Below, piece by piece: positions 47,001 to 53,900 of a stretch of 64,000 bases of DNA; position 1 is the first letter of the stretch, and each line of letters begins with the position of its first letter. Below the pieces are notes generated by a model. The model was not told where the DNA came from. It ran no database searches and saw only the letters and a list, made by a program, of their open reading frames with translations. The stretch comes from Eretmocerus hayati. Lineage: Eukaryota; Arthropoda; Insecta; Hymenoptera; Aphelinidae. Location of the stretch: positions 88,957,907-89,021,906 of the forward strand of contig CM056744.1 in the NCBI GenBank assembly GCA_029851415.1, written 5' to 3'. A program made the translations under genes and the position numbers.

Positions 47001-48121
47001 ATTGTGATGTGATGGAGCTGAGTGAATGAAATTTCTGGTATCAGTGAACGACTTTGTCTAGAGTCTACTAAAAATAAGTCAGGCTTTGGGTTGAAGACTC
47101 TTCTCCATCATATGCCTGGAAAACTAACCAATGCGACCGAGCCGGACTTGGATCAACTGTAATCCTGTAACAAGGCCTCAAGGGGATGTCGGAGTCCCAC
47201 CTTGTTTGCATACTTATCGACATTATTGAGCTCACAAACGAACCAATGAATTCATGCAATATCGCAAATCTAATGAGTAACGTAACACCAGTTTTAAGGA
47301 CCAAACAAAATCGGCGTTATTAGGATTGCGATATCTCAAAAATTCATCGAATGGTTTGTGAACTCGACAATGCCAGTATCCGATGACGTTCACAAGTAAC
47401 TCGGCAAGTCGTGGCGCGTTTTGCGATGAACACAGCAGATGACGTACGACGCCCAATTTCGCAGGAAGCGGGCTCGAAACCAGGCTTGTTGGTATCGGCT
47501 TGTTGTTTTGGAAAAGTATACACAATTCTTTGATAGTCTAATTTACTTGATAAGCATTCTGCTCATCCAATCAATAATAGGAGCTTATATTTTTTTGATT
47601 TTGCAAAAAAAAATCATAGCTCCGCTTAGGCTAACCCAAGAACCACAGGTGTTGGCGATCGTAGCTTGAATATTAGTATCTTCATGTGTGCCGAGTATCA
47701 TAATTTTCTGACAGTCAAATCGATTCGTTTGTGAACGTTCTTAGTAGGAATCAAAACTTACCGTGGATTCTGAATTCTTAGAAGATCCGCGTAACCTGCA
47801 CGCCAAGTTGGAGAAAAAGTCACCAAGCCGTGATCTGTGCGGAATGGAGCGATCAGTTCGTCTACGAGATTTTTCTGGTGAAGGCGAGGTAGCACCTGTT
47901 GCATCAGGTGATCGATGTGACGAGGCGGAGCAGCGCTGCAGCGATCGATTCTCTGTCAGCTGACGGCGTTTTCTCGCCATCGTCGTGCTGGCTGAATTAT
48001 TATTTGTCGTCGAGAGTGAGATAGGATCCACTGTCCCACTCGTCGTTTTCGTCGTGCTCATCGTTTTCGAAGTCGTTGCTTTCGTCGAGGTGACGGTGTC
48101 TCTCCCTCGGGGATAATTCAT
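23067..48121 (-). CDS. Serine-rich coiled-coil protein, partial, 4 exons found
   Basis: Read on the minus strand, exons are 48121-47762, 44444-43480, 43249-42958 and 23180-23067. They join in frame (1731 nt, 577 residues so far) at GT-AG sites, the second with donor GTTGGT. The N-terminal ~330 residues are low-complexity, rich in Ser/Thr/Asn, with a glutamine run and basic clusters such as KKRR. Residues from about 360 form heptad-like charged helices (EEGARRLREELA, LHEERRATKLVRRQ), continued in exons 3 and 4 (RKLEAEVQSLRA, HEKHEAEMSALQKAL). This indicates a long coiled-coil cytoskeletal or scaffold protein. Its style recalls JAKMIP-type proteins, but I could not confirm that. Exon 4 ends with a good donor (GTGAGT), so the protein continues leftward; no further exon was recognised. 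The ATG at 48121 follows a possible acceptor (CTGCGCAG), so upstream exons exist. Intron 3 is 19.8 kb and contains GH1-B. Confidence 0.75.
23181..25032. other. Intron 3 of the coiled-coil gene, left part
   Basis: No supported gene. A small GC-rich patch at about 24705-24745 (GCGGAGCGCGTGCCGCGCGAG) stands out against the AT-rich background. A basic open frame on the minus strand at 23360-23510 was considered and rejected. Confidence 0.4.
26930..28245 (+). mobile_element. 5'-truncated LINE (Jockey/CR1-like), relatively young
   Basis: Last third of a LINE reverse-transcriptase frame, then about 360 bp of 3' untranslated sequence, then AATAAA near 28215 and an (ATCT)n tail at about 28225-28245. 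The frame is open from 26930 to its stop, so decay is slight. The left boundary is approximate and no target-site duplication was identified. Confidence 0.8.
26948..27862 (+). pseudogene. LINE reverse transcriptase, C-terminal third
   Basis: Open for about 300 codons. The catalytic box YADD lies at about 26970, followed by LNAGKTK, the SLGVTLDS segment and the conserved QPHLDYC...DEHITP...RERLGWLRTDSRRMYF region, ending HFNL. The fingers and palm upstream of YADD and the endonuclease are absent through 5' truncation, so it is not functional. Closely related to the fragments at 3786-4301 and 62546-64000. Confidence 0.88.
28851..29794. other. Upstream region of GH1-B, possible 5' exon
   Basis: AT-rich, no coding gene. 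A segment at about 29446-29507 is bounded by an acceptor-like CATTACAG and a good donor (GTAAGAT); the next acceptor (GTTTCAG, 29777-29783) lies 11 bases before the GH1-B ATG. This would fit an untranslated first exon, but it is only a splice-site reading. Confidence 0.35.
29795..32363 (+). CDS. Glycoside hydrolase family 1 (beta-glucosidase/myrosinase-like), GH1-B
   Basis: Seven exons: 29795-29972, 30057-30190, 30368-30701, 31236-31578, 31707-31848, 31918-32159, 32252-32363. They total 1485 nt in one frame (494 residues). An ATG eight codons upstream (29771) is in frame but sits before an acceptor-like site; the chosen start gives a cleaner signal peptide (hydrophobic run VLIFIVLIVYIG). Landmarks: FLIGAASSSYQVEG, HYRFSISWSRILP, YHWDHPQ, TINEP with acid/base Glu199, YFGLNHY, VLENG with nucleophile Glu403 (Leu where GH1-A has Thr), and SFLDSFEW. 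A secreted, probably active beta-glycosidase; substrate unknown. Exons of 134, 334, 343 and 242 nt are the same lengths as in GH1-A, showing duplication from a common gene; the C-terminus is 19 codons shorter and the leader is not on a separate exon. It lies wholly inside intron 3 of the opposite-strand coiled-coil gene. Confidence 0.94.
32430..32435 (+). promoter_or_regulatory. Polyadenylation signal of GH1-B
   Basis: AATAAA 67 bases after the GH1-B stop codon, the first such hexamer downstream. Confidence 0.7.
32436..33210. other. Intron 3 of the coiled-coil gene, between GH1-B and the LTR element
   Basis: No supported gene. A stretch near 32900 (CCGGGGTAACTTTGGAAC) resembles motifs seen in dispersed repeats, but no structure was resolved. 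Confidence 0.35.
33215..34515 (+). repeat. 5' LTR
   Basis: 1301 bp, TG...CA type. It has a TATA-like ATATAAATAG near 33899-33908, so U3 probably ends near 33930. An AATAAA near 34323 is a possible polyadenylation signal. Small open frames inside it are shared exactly by the 3' copy and are not genes. Confidence 0.93.
34522..34545 (+). promoter_or_regulatory. tRNA primer-binding site
   Basis: TGGTGACAGCGGTGGGATTC begins six bases after the 5' LTR. It is complementary to a tRNA 3' end (…CCA preceded by a T-arm-like CGAATCCCAC). A leucine-type tRNA would fit, but I could not verify the species. Confidence 0.6.
34574..34864 (+). CDS. Small acidic ORF in the LTR-element leader
   Basis: A 96-codon frame from the first ATG (34574). 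It begins with a charged helix rich in Glu/Lys/Arg (EELYKVDRRREELKAQLG) and ends in a Ser/Glu/Pro-rich tail (repeated ESPES, ESTES). It resembles no enzyme. It could be the start of an ancestral Gag or an accessory frame. Separated from gag proper by the 62-bp repeat region. Confidence 0.4.
   Translation: MSRTEPKPDKSRKSTDELIYEELYKVDRRREELKAQLGLVEARRLALQGALRYKPTPAETPHSAESQSTESAESPESPEPDSTQASQRRQPETEEQ
35475..35990 (+). repeat. 62-bp tandem repeat in the LTR-element leader
   Basis: Unit landmarks TAGTTTAGTCCCTGTAAGAA and TTTGATCCGGGGAAG recur at 61-62-bp spacing (35489, 35550, 35612, 35674 and onward). About six copies are clean, followed by two to three degenerate ones to about 35990. Lies between the small ORF and gag, in the likely packaging or leader region. 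Confidence 0.9.
36227..37411 (+). CDS. gag: Gag-like protein of the LTR element
   Basis: First ATG of the open frame is 36227 (394 residues to the stop). The N-terminal 130 residues are polar and disordered (Asn/Gln/Ser-rich). Residues about 135-310 look like a retrotransposon capsid: ILPEFDGHN, then NQFIRECKNAEKF, then EGITRTAIECFCLGLNKEL. The C-terminus has the start of a CCHC zinc knuckle (CYHCRGFG) but leaves frame in the middle of it: the rest (GHVARD) appears in another frame at about 37370-37400. So there is a one-base shift, and the last cysteine seems lost. Expected role: coat of the cytoplasmic particle and RNA binding. Confidence 0.8.
   Translation: MRLRRRDSNTPQLVDMANSSDTETASGSLNNSQPMPNTTVPLNDQSNAQSTHTQFNSDNSQQLSGNLMMPLPDHTQSTSVGSVNPQNYTQRYFDHSGAVLIPGNVTSIFQPCSTVPLSRSGERRISYKKTSDVIRILPEFDGHNMTVNQFIRECKNAEKFIDPSDKDFFLHLVKSKVIKDASAYIQYKNFENIDQLLAELKRAFSTTQNLPQIQVDLARIVQRPSEKVSEYGLRVMKTLQKGIELIKEDFNPTVAVGMIEGITRTAIECFCLGLNKELMPFMASKEPSTLEAAIGLAITYEKRNNQRRDLYAEQESQSRTGLKCTFCHTIEAGAGSRSEERPPDKISERSNPEAPPVPAVPIATVTPVKDMGSNQCYHCRGFGRSCSSRCQSAF
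37575..37780 (+). pseudogene. RNase H C-terminal remnant at the pol deletion
   Basis: Just 160 bp after gag, the frame holds a segment resembling the end of Gypsy RNase H (FRSRLAG, then TVIRKEGKTNKYADALS). In intact elements, protease, reverse transcriptase and RNase H would take up about 2 kb here. The junction also changes frame near 37610. This defines an internal deletion between gag and this point. Confidence 0.75.
37888..40101 (+). CDS. Pol remnant: repeats, macro-like domain and integrase
   Basis: About 737 codons open, with no ATG at the start, so it is a surviving part of pol and not a separate gene. Residues 1-165: five copies of a 28-residue unit. Residues about 175-230: five copies of DDMNYSLDLAG. 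Residues about 310-452: a macro-domain-like segment (NIVHFMSVDC, VKEHHRD, LARIGDGLDHTHW, TVCTGEI). Residues about 465-515: integrase zinc-binding region (HDATVGGH, CEEC). Residues about 535-660: integrase core with all three catalytic acids visible (EMDIVG, KTDQGSN, GSLERSH). The frame ends early at 40099-40101; the integrase C-terminus continues in another frame. Normal role: insertion of cDNA into the host genome. Confidence 0.85.
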   Translation: MRKLNLNLKRKLNLYLKVPSGSHDSLPTSGNYVAAKARKLNLNLKRKLNLYLKVPSGSHDSLPTSGNYVAAKARKLNLYLKVPSGSHDSLPTSGNYVAAKARKLNKYLKVPSGSHDSLPTSGNYVAAKARKLNKYLKVPAGSLDSLPTSGNHVAAKARKLNLYLMLLRYGNLKRDDMNCSLDLAGDDMNYSLDLAGDDMNYSLDLAGDDMNYSLDLAGDDMNCSLDLADDDLVLLRFRKIMTLIWNFSRFGIRIRDLLRAKFSLVDRRTWPGQFRSIPYKNEQMQNQLSEVIHGIRSDFPVEPLILPIFHIRNLEYSPEQLLTRKDNIVHFMSVDCVITTPVCRQLADLGMINVEEMKAQNPRVMDINCGETDDGRLIFTIFVKEHHRDITSVACLIYCLGLLREILLKEKVESVSLARIGDGLDHTHWPPIDQELRSWGTLDIRVTVCTGEITTPAPEECQEIMREAHDATVGGHKGIFKTYQRIRERFLWEGMRNDIIKYVRTCEECQIRKLCRVKTKFPMTITSTPTEAFEVLEMDIVGPLPITPSGNRYLLTLQCNLTKYSDAIPLQNITAESVAIAFSREFICRHGCPQYIKTDQGSNFQSELLVNFAKIFKIQRLCSTASRPQTMGSLERSHQALTEYLAIFTKNNDWDSWIRFAMYSYNSSVHSAHEMTPHELVYGKKARLPSSFETRVVEKTYNMYLDDLITKLNHTQSTAREKLPLARENPNGFMIGK
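37890..38390 (+). repeat. 84-bp in-frame tandem repeat within pol
   Basis: The unit carries GAAAGTACCCTCGGGCTCCC and CCACCTCGGGGAATTATG and is repeated five times. The first two copies carry an extra 24-bp segment (AATTTGAAGAGAAAG). All lengths are multiples of three, so the frame stays open. Copies are nearly identical, indicating recent expansion. Confidence 0.92.
38410..38575 (+). repeat. 33-bp in-frame tandem repeat within pol
   Basis: Five copies of a 33-bp unit encoding DDMNYSLDLAG (Cys for Tyr in the first and last, and Asp for Gly at the end of the last). Near-identical copies, again a multiple of three. Confidence 0.92.
40080..40298 (+). pseudogene. Integrase C-terminal domain, out of frame
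   Basis: Directly after the stop-truncated integrase, another frame encodes a typical Gypsy integrase C-terminus (VGEEVYLL, RYRGRYRILEM, VVHVDKLK), ending at TGA 40296-40298. A single-base shift near 40075-40085 separates it from the core. Confidence 0.8.
40299..41568 (+). other. 3' region of the LTR element
   Basis: No envelope-like protein seen. A 95-codon frame at 40528-40815 has no signal peptide, membrane anchor or family motif. The rest is AT-rich untranslated sequence. Confidence 0.6.
41569..41579 (+). promoter_or_regulatory. Polypurine tract
   Basis: Purine-rich ATGGGGGGAGC immediately before the 3' LTR; the usual primer site for plus-strand DNA synthesis. Confidence 0.8.
41580..42880 (+). 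repeat. 3' LTR
   Basis: 1301 bp, same length as the 5' LTR and apparently identical where compared. Followed by ATGC, the target-site duplication. Exon 3 of the coiled-coil gene begins only 77 bp further on. Confidence 0.93.
44513..45262. repeat. 750-bp foldback with CACTGA motifs
   Basis: Left arm from about 44513 (CAGTTAATCTCGGAGTCACT; CCACTGATGACTTCA) is matched in reverse complement at about 45130-45262 (TGAAGTCATCAGTGGAAA; GCGATTAACTGGAG). The interior has many CACTGA/TCAGTG hexamers, as at 1050-1678 and 22255-22806. A 67-codon open frame at 44932-45135 on the plus strand shows no family. Located in intron 1 of the coiled-coil gene. Confidence 0.75.
46020..46860. repeat. Inverted 26-bp satellite array
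   Basis: About 12 units of roughly 26 bp (consensus GTGATCCAGTACTCGAGGTG) run from 46020 to about 46335. From about 46370 to 46860 about 18 units run in the opposite sense (CACCTCGAGTACTGGATCAC). Units differ by 10-30%. The switch point is near 46345. In intron 1 of the coiled-coil gene. Confidence 0.88.
46861..47761. other. Intron 1 of the coiled-coil gene, right end
   Basis: No gene supported. Ordinary AT-rich sequence up to the donor site of exon 1 at 47761. Confidence 0.5.
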
Positions 48122-48476
48122 CGTGCTCGTTTCTGCGCAGAAAATTTAAGAATGATCATGATAATTATTGGGAAATCTGAGAAATATCACGAGGAAACGT
48201 CCATTAGAACAATGATGAAACAGAGTCAAATTCATACAATATAACTCTTGGCATGGGATTTCCGATAATCACCAACTTCGGCTGATGTGAGACCGCCAAC
48301 CTCATCGCATACTCCTCGGGATTGTTAACAATCAAAATCCCCTAATGGACTTTTGAGATATGGAAAAAGAGCATTTTCTCGTAATTCGTGATCAAAGACA
48401 CGCATAAAATATTGTCACATTGTTCTATAGTCAACAAAAGTACTCTTAGCATATGCATTGTCGTGACATAATTTCA

Positions 48477-48572
48477 AAATTCATACTTACTGTGAAATAA
48501 CACAGTAAGTATGAATTTAAAATAATGAAAAATAAAATAATGATCAAATAAGATCATTATTTTATTTTTCAT
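48477..48572. repeat. Two adjacent perfect hairpins
   Basis: AAATTCATACTTACTGTG (48477-48494) pairs exactly with 48501-48518 around a 6-base loop. Immediately after, ATGAAAAATAAAATAATGATC pairs with its complement ending at 48572. Both arms are about 18-21 bp. Function unknown. Confidence 0.8.
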
Positions 48573-49359
48573 ATTACGAAATTTTTCCTTTCGTTCATCA
48601 AACAGACTTTGAGGAGACCTAAGATGAACTTTTTTTTAAATTTTGTTAAAGAATTCAGAATCATAGTGATTAAACGCACAGCCAAAGTTTAAGGCTAGTC
48701 CGTAGAGAACCCGGATATTTCGCCCGATAGGTGGGGCTTTGGTCGTACTGCATGTGCGATGGGAGATTACGAACCACTTTTTTGCCTCATAGTATTTCAA
48801 CCTCACATTTCCGACCCAAATAAGATATGGCAACTGAAGCACCATGATATTTCCCATCGAATGAGTTGTTCCACACCCGGGGAATCATTCGCTATCTCCA
48901 CAAAATCGTAGTTCTTTGGTTCGCTGAGCAAATTATAGTGCTCGATGCTCACACTAGTTCAAGGTTTTTGCAAGCTAAATTCAAAATTTTCGGGCGTGGG
49001 AGGGCTCATTCGACAAGATATCCCGATCCCCAGATGGCCTAGTATCTGAATTTGGCCAAAACTGTTTTGTTATTGAGGAATAAATCGGAATAGCCGCGGA
49101 CGCGCTCTGTCCCACCAAAAAATTGCCTTCAAGCTTTTCTCGATTCCTAATGAATGAAATGCCATGAAACTTTGCATGGTATCGTGTTATAAGATTTCAC
49201 AGGTGGCCTAGTATCTGAATAACACATTCAGTACCAATTAAAGCGTATAAACAATGATACCGCTCTCAAAATCATTGGATGCAGCCACAACCCGAAAGTA
49301 CGCCGGTGCGTGTCTGGTTGCGGTTTTGCGGTTTTGCGGGGACTCCGGACTAGCCTTAA
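48573..49359. other. Non-coding, weak inverted repeat
   Basis: TTAAGGCTAGTCCG near 48690 returns in reverse complement near 49343-49359 (CGGACTAGCCTTAA). These may be ends of an old element about 0.7 kb long. Inside, the phrase GGCCTAGTATCTGAAT occurs twice (49035, 49206). No gene. Confidence 0.4.
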
Positions 49360-49874
49360 GGGAGTAACCTCGGTAGAAGATCCACCGATCAGATTTTGAT
49401 CAAACTTGGCAGAGAGATGTATTTGCGTGTCAATTGAACACAGTCAAAATATCACGAGCATTGGCTACCCCTGAGTCAAACCATCAGCATAAACATTTTT
49501 AGAGGTTATACACGCTGTCTTATGGGGCATCACGATGATTATTAGACTATGAAAGACTGACCGATCAGTTTTTGTTCAAGTCTTGCTTACTTATAGATCT
49601 TAATACAAAGAACGTGCTCGAACTTTTTTCAAGCTTTGGTTAGCTTTGAAAAAAGTTCTGATTAATTTTCAGCGTAAAGTCACGAATAAGTCACAATTAA
49701 GACAAATTCGCTCATAATGAGGGATTGATATTTCATGATTCGTGAGTCGGATGCTTATGCAAATTTATGTGAGGGTGTATTGAGATCTGATTAACACATA
49801 AGACACTTATGCAGGCTTTGTGAAAGTTGAAAAAAGTCGATCTATTTGACTCACGTGGTACCGGTGTTACTCCC
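49360..49874. mobile_element. 515-bp MITE with TTAA target duplication (piggyBac-like)
   Basis: Left end GGGAGTAACCTCGGTAG and right end CCGGTGTTACTCCC are imperfect inverted repeats. TTAA flanks both sides (49356-49359, 49875-49878). TTAA duplications are the hallmark of piggyBac-type transposition. No transposase frame; a non-autonomous derivative. Confidence 0.78.
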
Positions 49875-49930
49875 TTAACCTTTCGAATTCCACGTATTGG
49901 ATTGCTTACGTGGAAGGGGTAAAATTTAAA

Positions 49931-50096
49931 TGTGTGTCCTCAAATGAAGCGCATGAGCCGGTTTGTGCAGTTTCTACGTTACCAGTTGATCCAAAACCGA
50001 ATTCGAGGTCCACCACCAAAATCAATATACGATCTCGTAGCAAACCGATGTAGAAACACACAAGCCAGGTCATGCGCTTCATTTATGGATACACCC
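49931..50096. repeat. 165-bp imperfect inverted repeat
   Basis: GTGTCCTCAAATGAAGCGCATGA at the left pairs with TCATGCGCTTCATTTATGGATAC at the right, and inner GTTTCTAC/GTAGAAAC also pair. Short hairpin element, no coding potential. Confidence 0.7.
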
Positions 50097-50149
50097 TAAT
50101 AGATGGGCGTATCGGTCATGGATGGGTCATGGGTTGGTGAGTGATTAGG

Positions 50150-50700
50150 CGGATAGGTGGATTGATCGCTTGGTCTGGTTTGGTCTAGTTCGGTCAAACA
50201 CGGTCTAATTCGCTCTAATACGGTACTAGTATTATCGCATAAGTAACCTATAAGAAGTACCGCATAGTATCGTACTAGTATCGTCGTACCAGGACGTTAC
50301 TAGAATCACCATGGTATAACCGTACTAAAATCACTATACTGGTACCGTACTAGCATCACCGTACTAGTACACGGTCTAGTGTCTGGTTCAGTCTAGTTTG
50401 GTGTAACTCGATCTGGTCCGATATAACACGTGCGGTTTGGTCTCGTTCGATCTAGTGCAGTCTACGCGGTCTGGTACGGTTTAGTTCAGTCTGGTCTGGT
50501 CTAATACGGTATAATATGGTCTCGTATGGCCTGGTACCTTCTAGTTCGAGCTAGTTTAATTTAATTCGGTCTAGTTTTGTGTAGTTCGACCCGGGACGGT
50601 CTAGTTCGGTCTGATCTGGTCTGGTTCGGTCTGGTTAGGTCTAGTTCAGTCTATGAGTTCATTCTGGTTCGGCGTGGTTTGGTTGGAATATATTACGTGG
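50150..50700. repeat. GGTCTAGTTC decamer satellite
   Basis: About 550 bp made largely of variants of GGTCTAGTTC/GGTCTGGTTC at 5- and 10-base spacing. A sub-block (50220-50370) of CCGTACTAGTATCACCGTAC type sits within it. Low complexity, no gene. Confidence 0.85.
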
Positions 50701-53469
50701 CCATGTAGGCTATGGATACGATCAAGTTATCACTTGGTTGATTGACTGATCAATTAAATGATTGCTCGATTGACTGAACGATCGTATGTGATGTGTTGTA
50801 CGTTGTGCGTCATGAGTTGAATTGAATGCACCGTGGTGCATATCAAATTCGTTGCATTATTGAAAATTTCTCCAACATATCGACTATTCATCAGAAAAGT
50901 CTCTGAATATTTTGATTTTGTGATATATTCGACTGGAATCAAATTAAGAACAATCAATCTAGATTTTCTTGAAGACGATCATAATCTCTTGAAATTGTTT
51001 TCCAAATTACATGTCTGACTAATCGTGACTCATACCACTCATTCTGACGTTCAAAGGATTCTGCTTAAGAATCTGACTTTAATTCAAGTAAAACACATCG
51101 ACTTGAACGAAATCATTATCACCGTAATGTAATCCGAATTTTCATCGCATGGACAATTTACAAGTATTCTCGTTGCTGACCAAGAGTTATAATAATTATT
51201 GGTGCCATCAGTTCAACCAAATGCCGACTTCACGGATTCCAATGAAAAACTCTTTTTGATACCATCAATCGACAATTACCCATCATTTTACAAATTTCAG
51301 TTTTGAGCTGTAAGAACATTTCAGGGGCCTCTGACTTATCAAGAACATTCCCGAACGATCGGTAGCGAGAGAAGCAATAACGCTAGTATTATAATAATCG
51401 AAAAAGATATTTAGTAAGCTATCTAATACTAGTAAAATCCCATTCAGGTGGAGATCAACAGAAATTTACCTTCATGAAATCCAAAAAATTCATTGCTAGA
51501 AGTCTAACACTTCAAGAATTTTTCAAATCTTCTTTGATTTCATTTCACACAACTGATCAAGCTAATTTGACAACATGGATTTTTATTCTTCGGATACACC
51601 CTGAATACATCACATCGTAACATATCTGTGAAAATGACCTTGAAATCAGTCAAATCAGAAGCCATTAGTATTGCTATTTAAATTCTAGGCTATTAGATAG
51701 CTAATCATTAGCTTGATTCGCCTCAAGCATATAGACATTCATCAATAAGACATCAACTCTCTATATTATTTTTCAATTCGTCCTCTGAACAATACGAATC
51801 CGTCGCTAATATCCCGCTCTATGATAGACACATCTATATACAAGAATTCATTCTCGCACTGCACCTCTAGTTTTGTCACCGGATAACGTTCACCATCGTT
51901 TCCCTCTCTACAACAAGTTCATTATCTTCCTCTACTAATTTTGATTAATTGAATTAAAGAAGAGATGTAAGGCAATAAGAGAAGCATGGCTTCATACACA
52001 TGCCTGGCATTATTTGTGGAGAATATTATTGCAGTGATTCATACCCTCAATACCCTTGTGTCGAGAGAATATTCAGCTCGGCGAGATTGTTTTTCATCAG
52101 CTATTCTATCCACGATTCAAGCAATAACATGCCAATAGCCCAGACTAATAAGGTTATTCCTGGATACACGCAGGATCATTAGAATTACATTTGTCAAGAA
52201 TTGTTAGGGATCGAAATTCCCACAAGATTGGATGTATTGTGATACGGTTCGCATCGGATTCCGCATGTTTTCCTCCTTATTGATTGAAAACAACTATAAT
52301 TCACAAAAAATCGAAAAGCTCGTGGTTTCACGGGAAAGAATGCTCACGCAGGATCTTCATCCAAGGAAGTTTTCAACCAGGTATCAACAAATGAAGGTGA
52401 CTTCCGCGGTTTTAAAACACACAAAATGAGGAAGATTTGATGGCGTGAATCGATTCAGGATGGAAACTGACTCAGCTCTCCGACTTCAGTTACAAATTGT
52501 ATAATTTTCAGCAAAAATCTACCATAGAAAGTCTTCGGCACGGGCACATATATTCATCTCAAGTCGTGTTAATATGATAGTTTCGGCATGTTAACTACAC
52601 GGCGTGACAAGAGCGCGTGGGTGATCAAGCTTTACGAGCCCACCGGTATCCAAATTGAATCAAAAATACACTATATATACTCTCAGGTCAAAAATGTTTC
52701 GTACAAAAATTACCACTCATCTAAGTCGAGATTGATTCTCGAGTTCATGCTAGAAAACAGTGATCATTGCAGTATGGCTTATAATATCGATGCACATAAT
52801 TTTGTTTGGAACCTTTTGTTAACTCAATTTATTGATCTTCCAGCACTTTATTTTCATTTCACAAACACTCTAGGCTGACGGAGTTTCATTATCTCATTTT
52901 CCAATTAATCTTGATTCATTAAAAATTAGGAATCGACGCATTCGTCCAAGTTAGAGAATGCATTTAAAGTTTGACTGAGATCGAATCGGGTACAAAGTAC
53001 TGAAGTCTAGACGCATTTGGCAGACGAGAAATCTCAAGCTTTCAATGTTTAATCTAAGTTTGGACCACTTTTGCAGCGTCATCGAAGGTCTTATCGAAAT
53101 GGAATCTGGATATAGAGATGACAGGCATCCGGTGACCGAAATAGAGCTCAACACTTGCTTTTTCATTTTCTTTTCATTTTTTTCTTGGTCTCAACGCATA
53201 ACAAGTCAACTTGATTCTGCCTGACCTCTCAAAACTATATACATTTCATTGACTCGGGAAAAAAATATCCAGCATCACAGTAGAAGATACATTTCAATTC
53301 AAATTTGAAAGCTGTACTACTGCGGCCTCAGGACTTCTTTATCGCAAGCACGACTCACCATATATCATAAATATTGCATTCAAGCCACAAGCTTGCACAA
53401 AATTCTTCCGCGAGCTCACCACCACGTGATGATAAAATAAAAATGAGAAAAAAATGAACAAACACCCGT
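50701..53469. other. Non-coding, no gene recognised
   Basis: About 2.8 kb, AT-rich. Short frames on both strands (up to 96 codons at 52588-52878) lack motifs or splice context. Probably first intron of the coiled-coil gene if the promoter block to the right belongs to it. Confidence 0.45.
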
Positions 53470-53900
53470 CGACCCGAAAGCTCAGCTTGCAATATCTGTC
53501 AGAGAGCGTGCGCGGATGACCCGATCGCCGATCTAAAAATAGCTTACCCCCGTCGGGCCATCACTTTGAGCTTGCGGCTATCACACACGCGACAAAGTTC
53601 GGTCCCGCAAGCTCGATTATTCCCGATGTATGTACACACTATGAAAATTCTTACCGTTTTCCGTGAGTACGGATCGCTGCGATTTTTGTTGAGTTTTCGC
53701 GACGCGAGCGAGCTTGCGACAATATGTCGCGCTTCGCTGTACCTAAAAAAACGGTCCGCCTCGCGAGAGACACCGTCGTTAACTGACCGCTTGAGCATTT
53801 AGATTGCTCTCAAGCTCTCTTTCTATGCCTGTCTCTCTCTCTCTCTCTCTCTTTCCGAAAGCTTTGCCAACTGCCTGTCGGCCAGTCAGCTAACGTCCGT
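53470..53900 (-). promoter_or_regulatory. CpG-rich block, candidate promoter and first exon of the coiled-coil gene
   Basis: CpG density rises sharply against the AT-rich surroundings (e.g. CGCGACGCGAGCGAG near 53700). On the minus strand a good donor (ACG|GTAAGAAT) sits at 53655/53654. A transcript starting near 53800-53900 could splice from there to the acceptor before 48121. A (CT)n run lies at 53833-53851. An ATG at 53798 opens 48 codons to the donor, but it would not stay in frame with 48121 if spliced directly. Confidence 0.4.
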
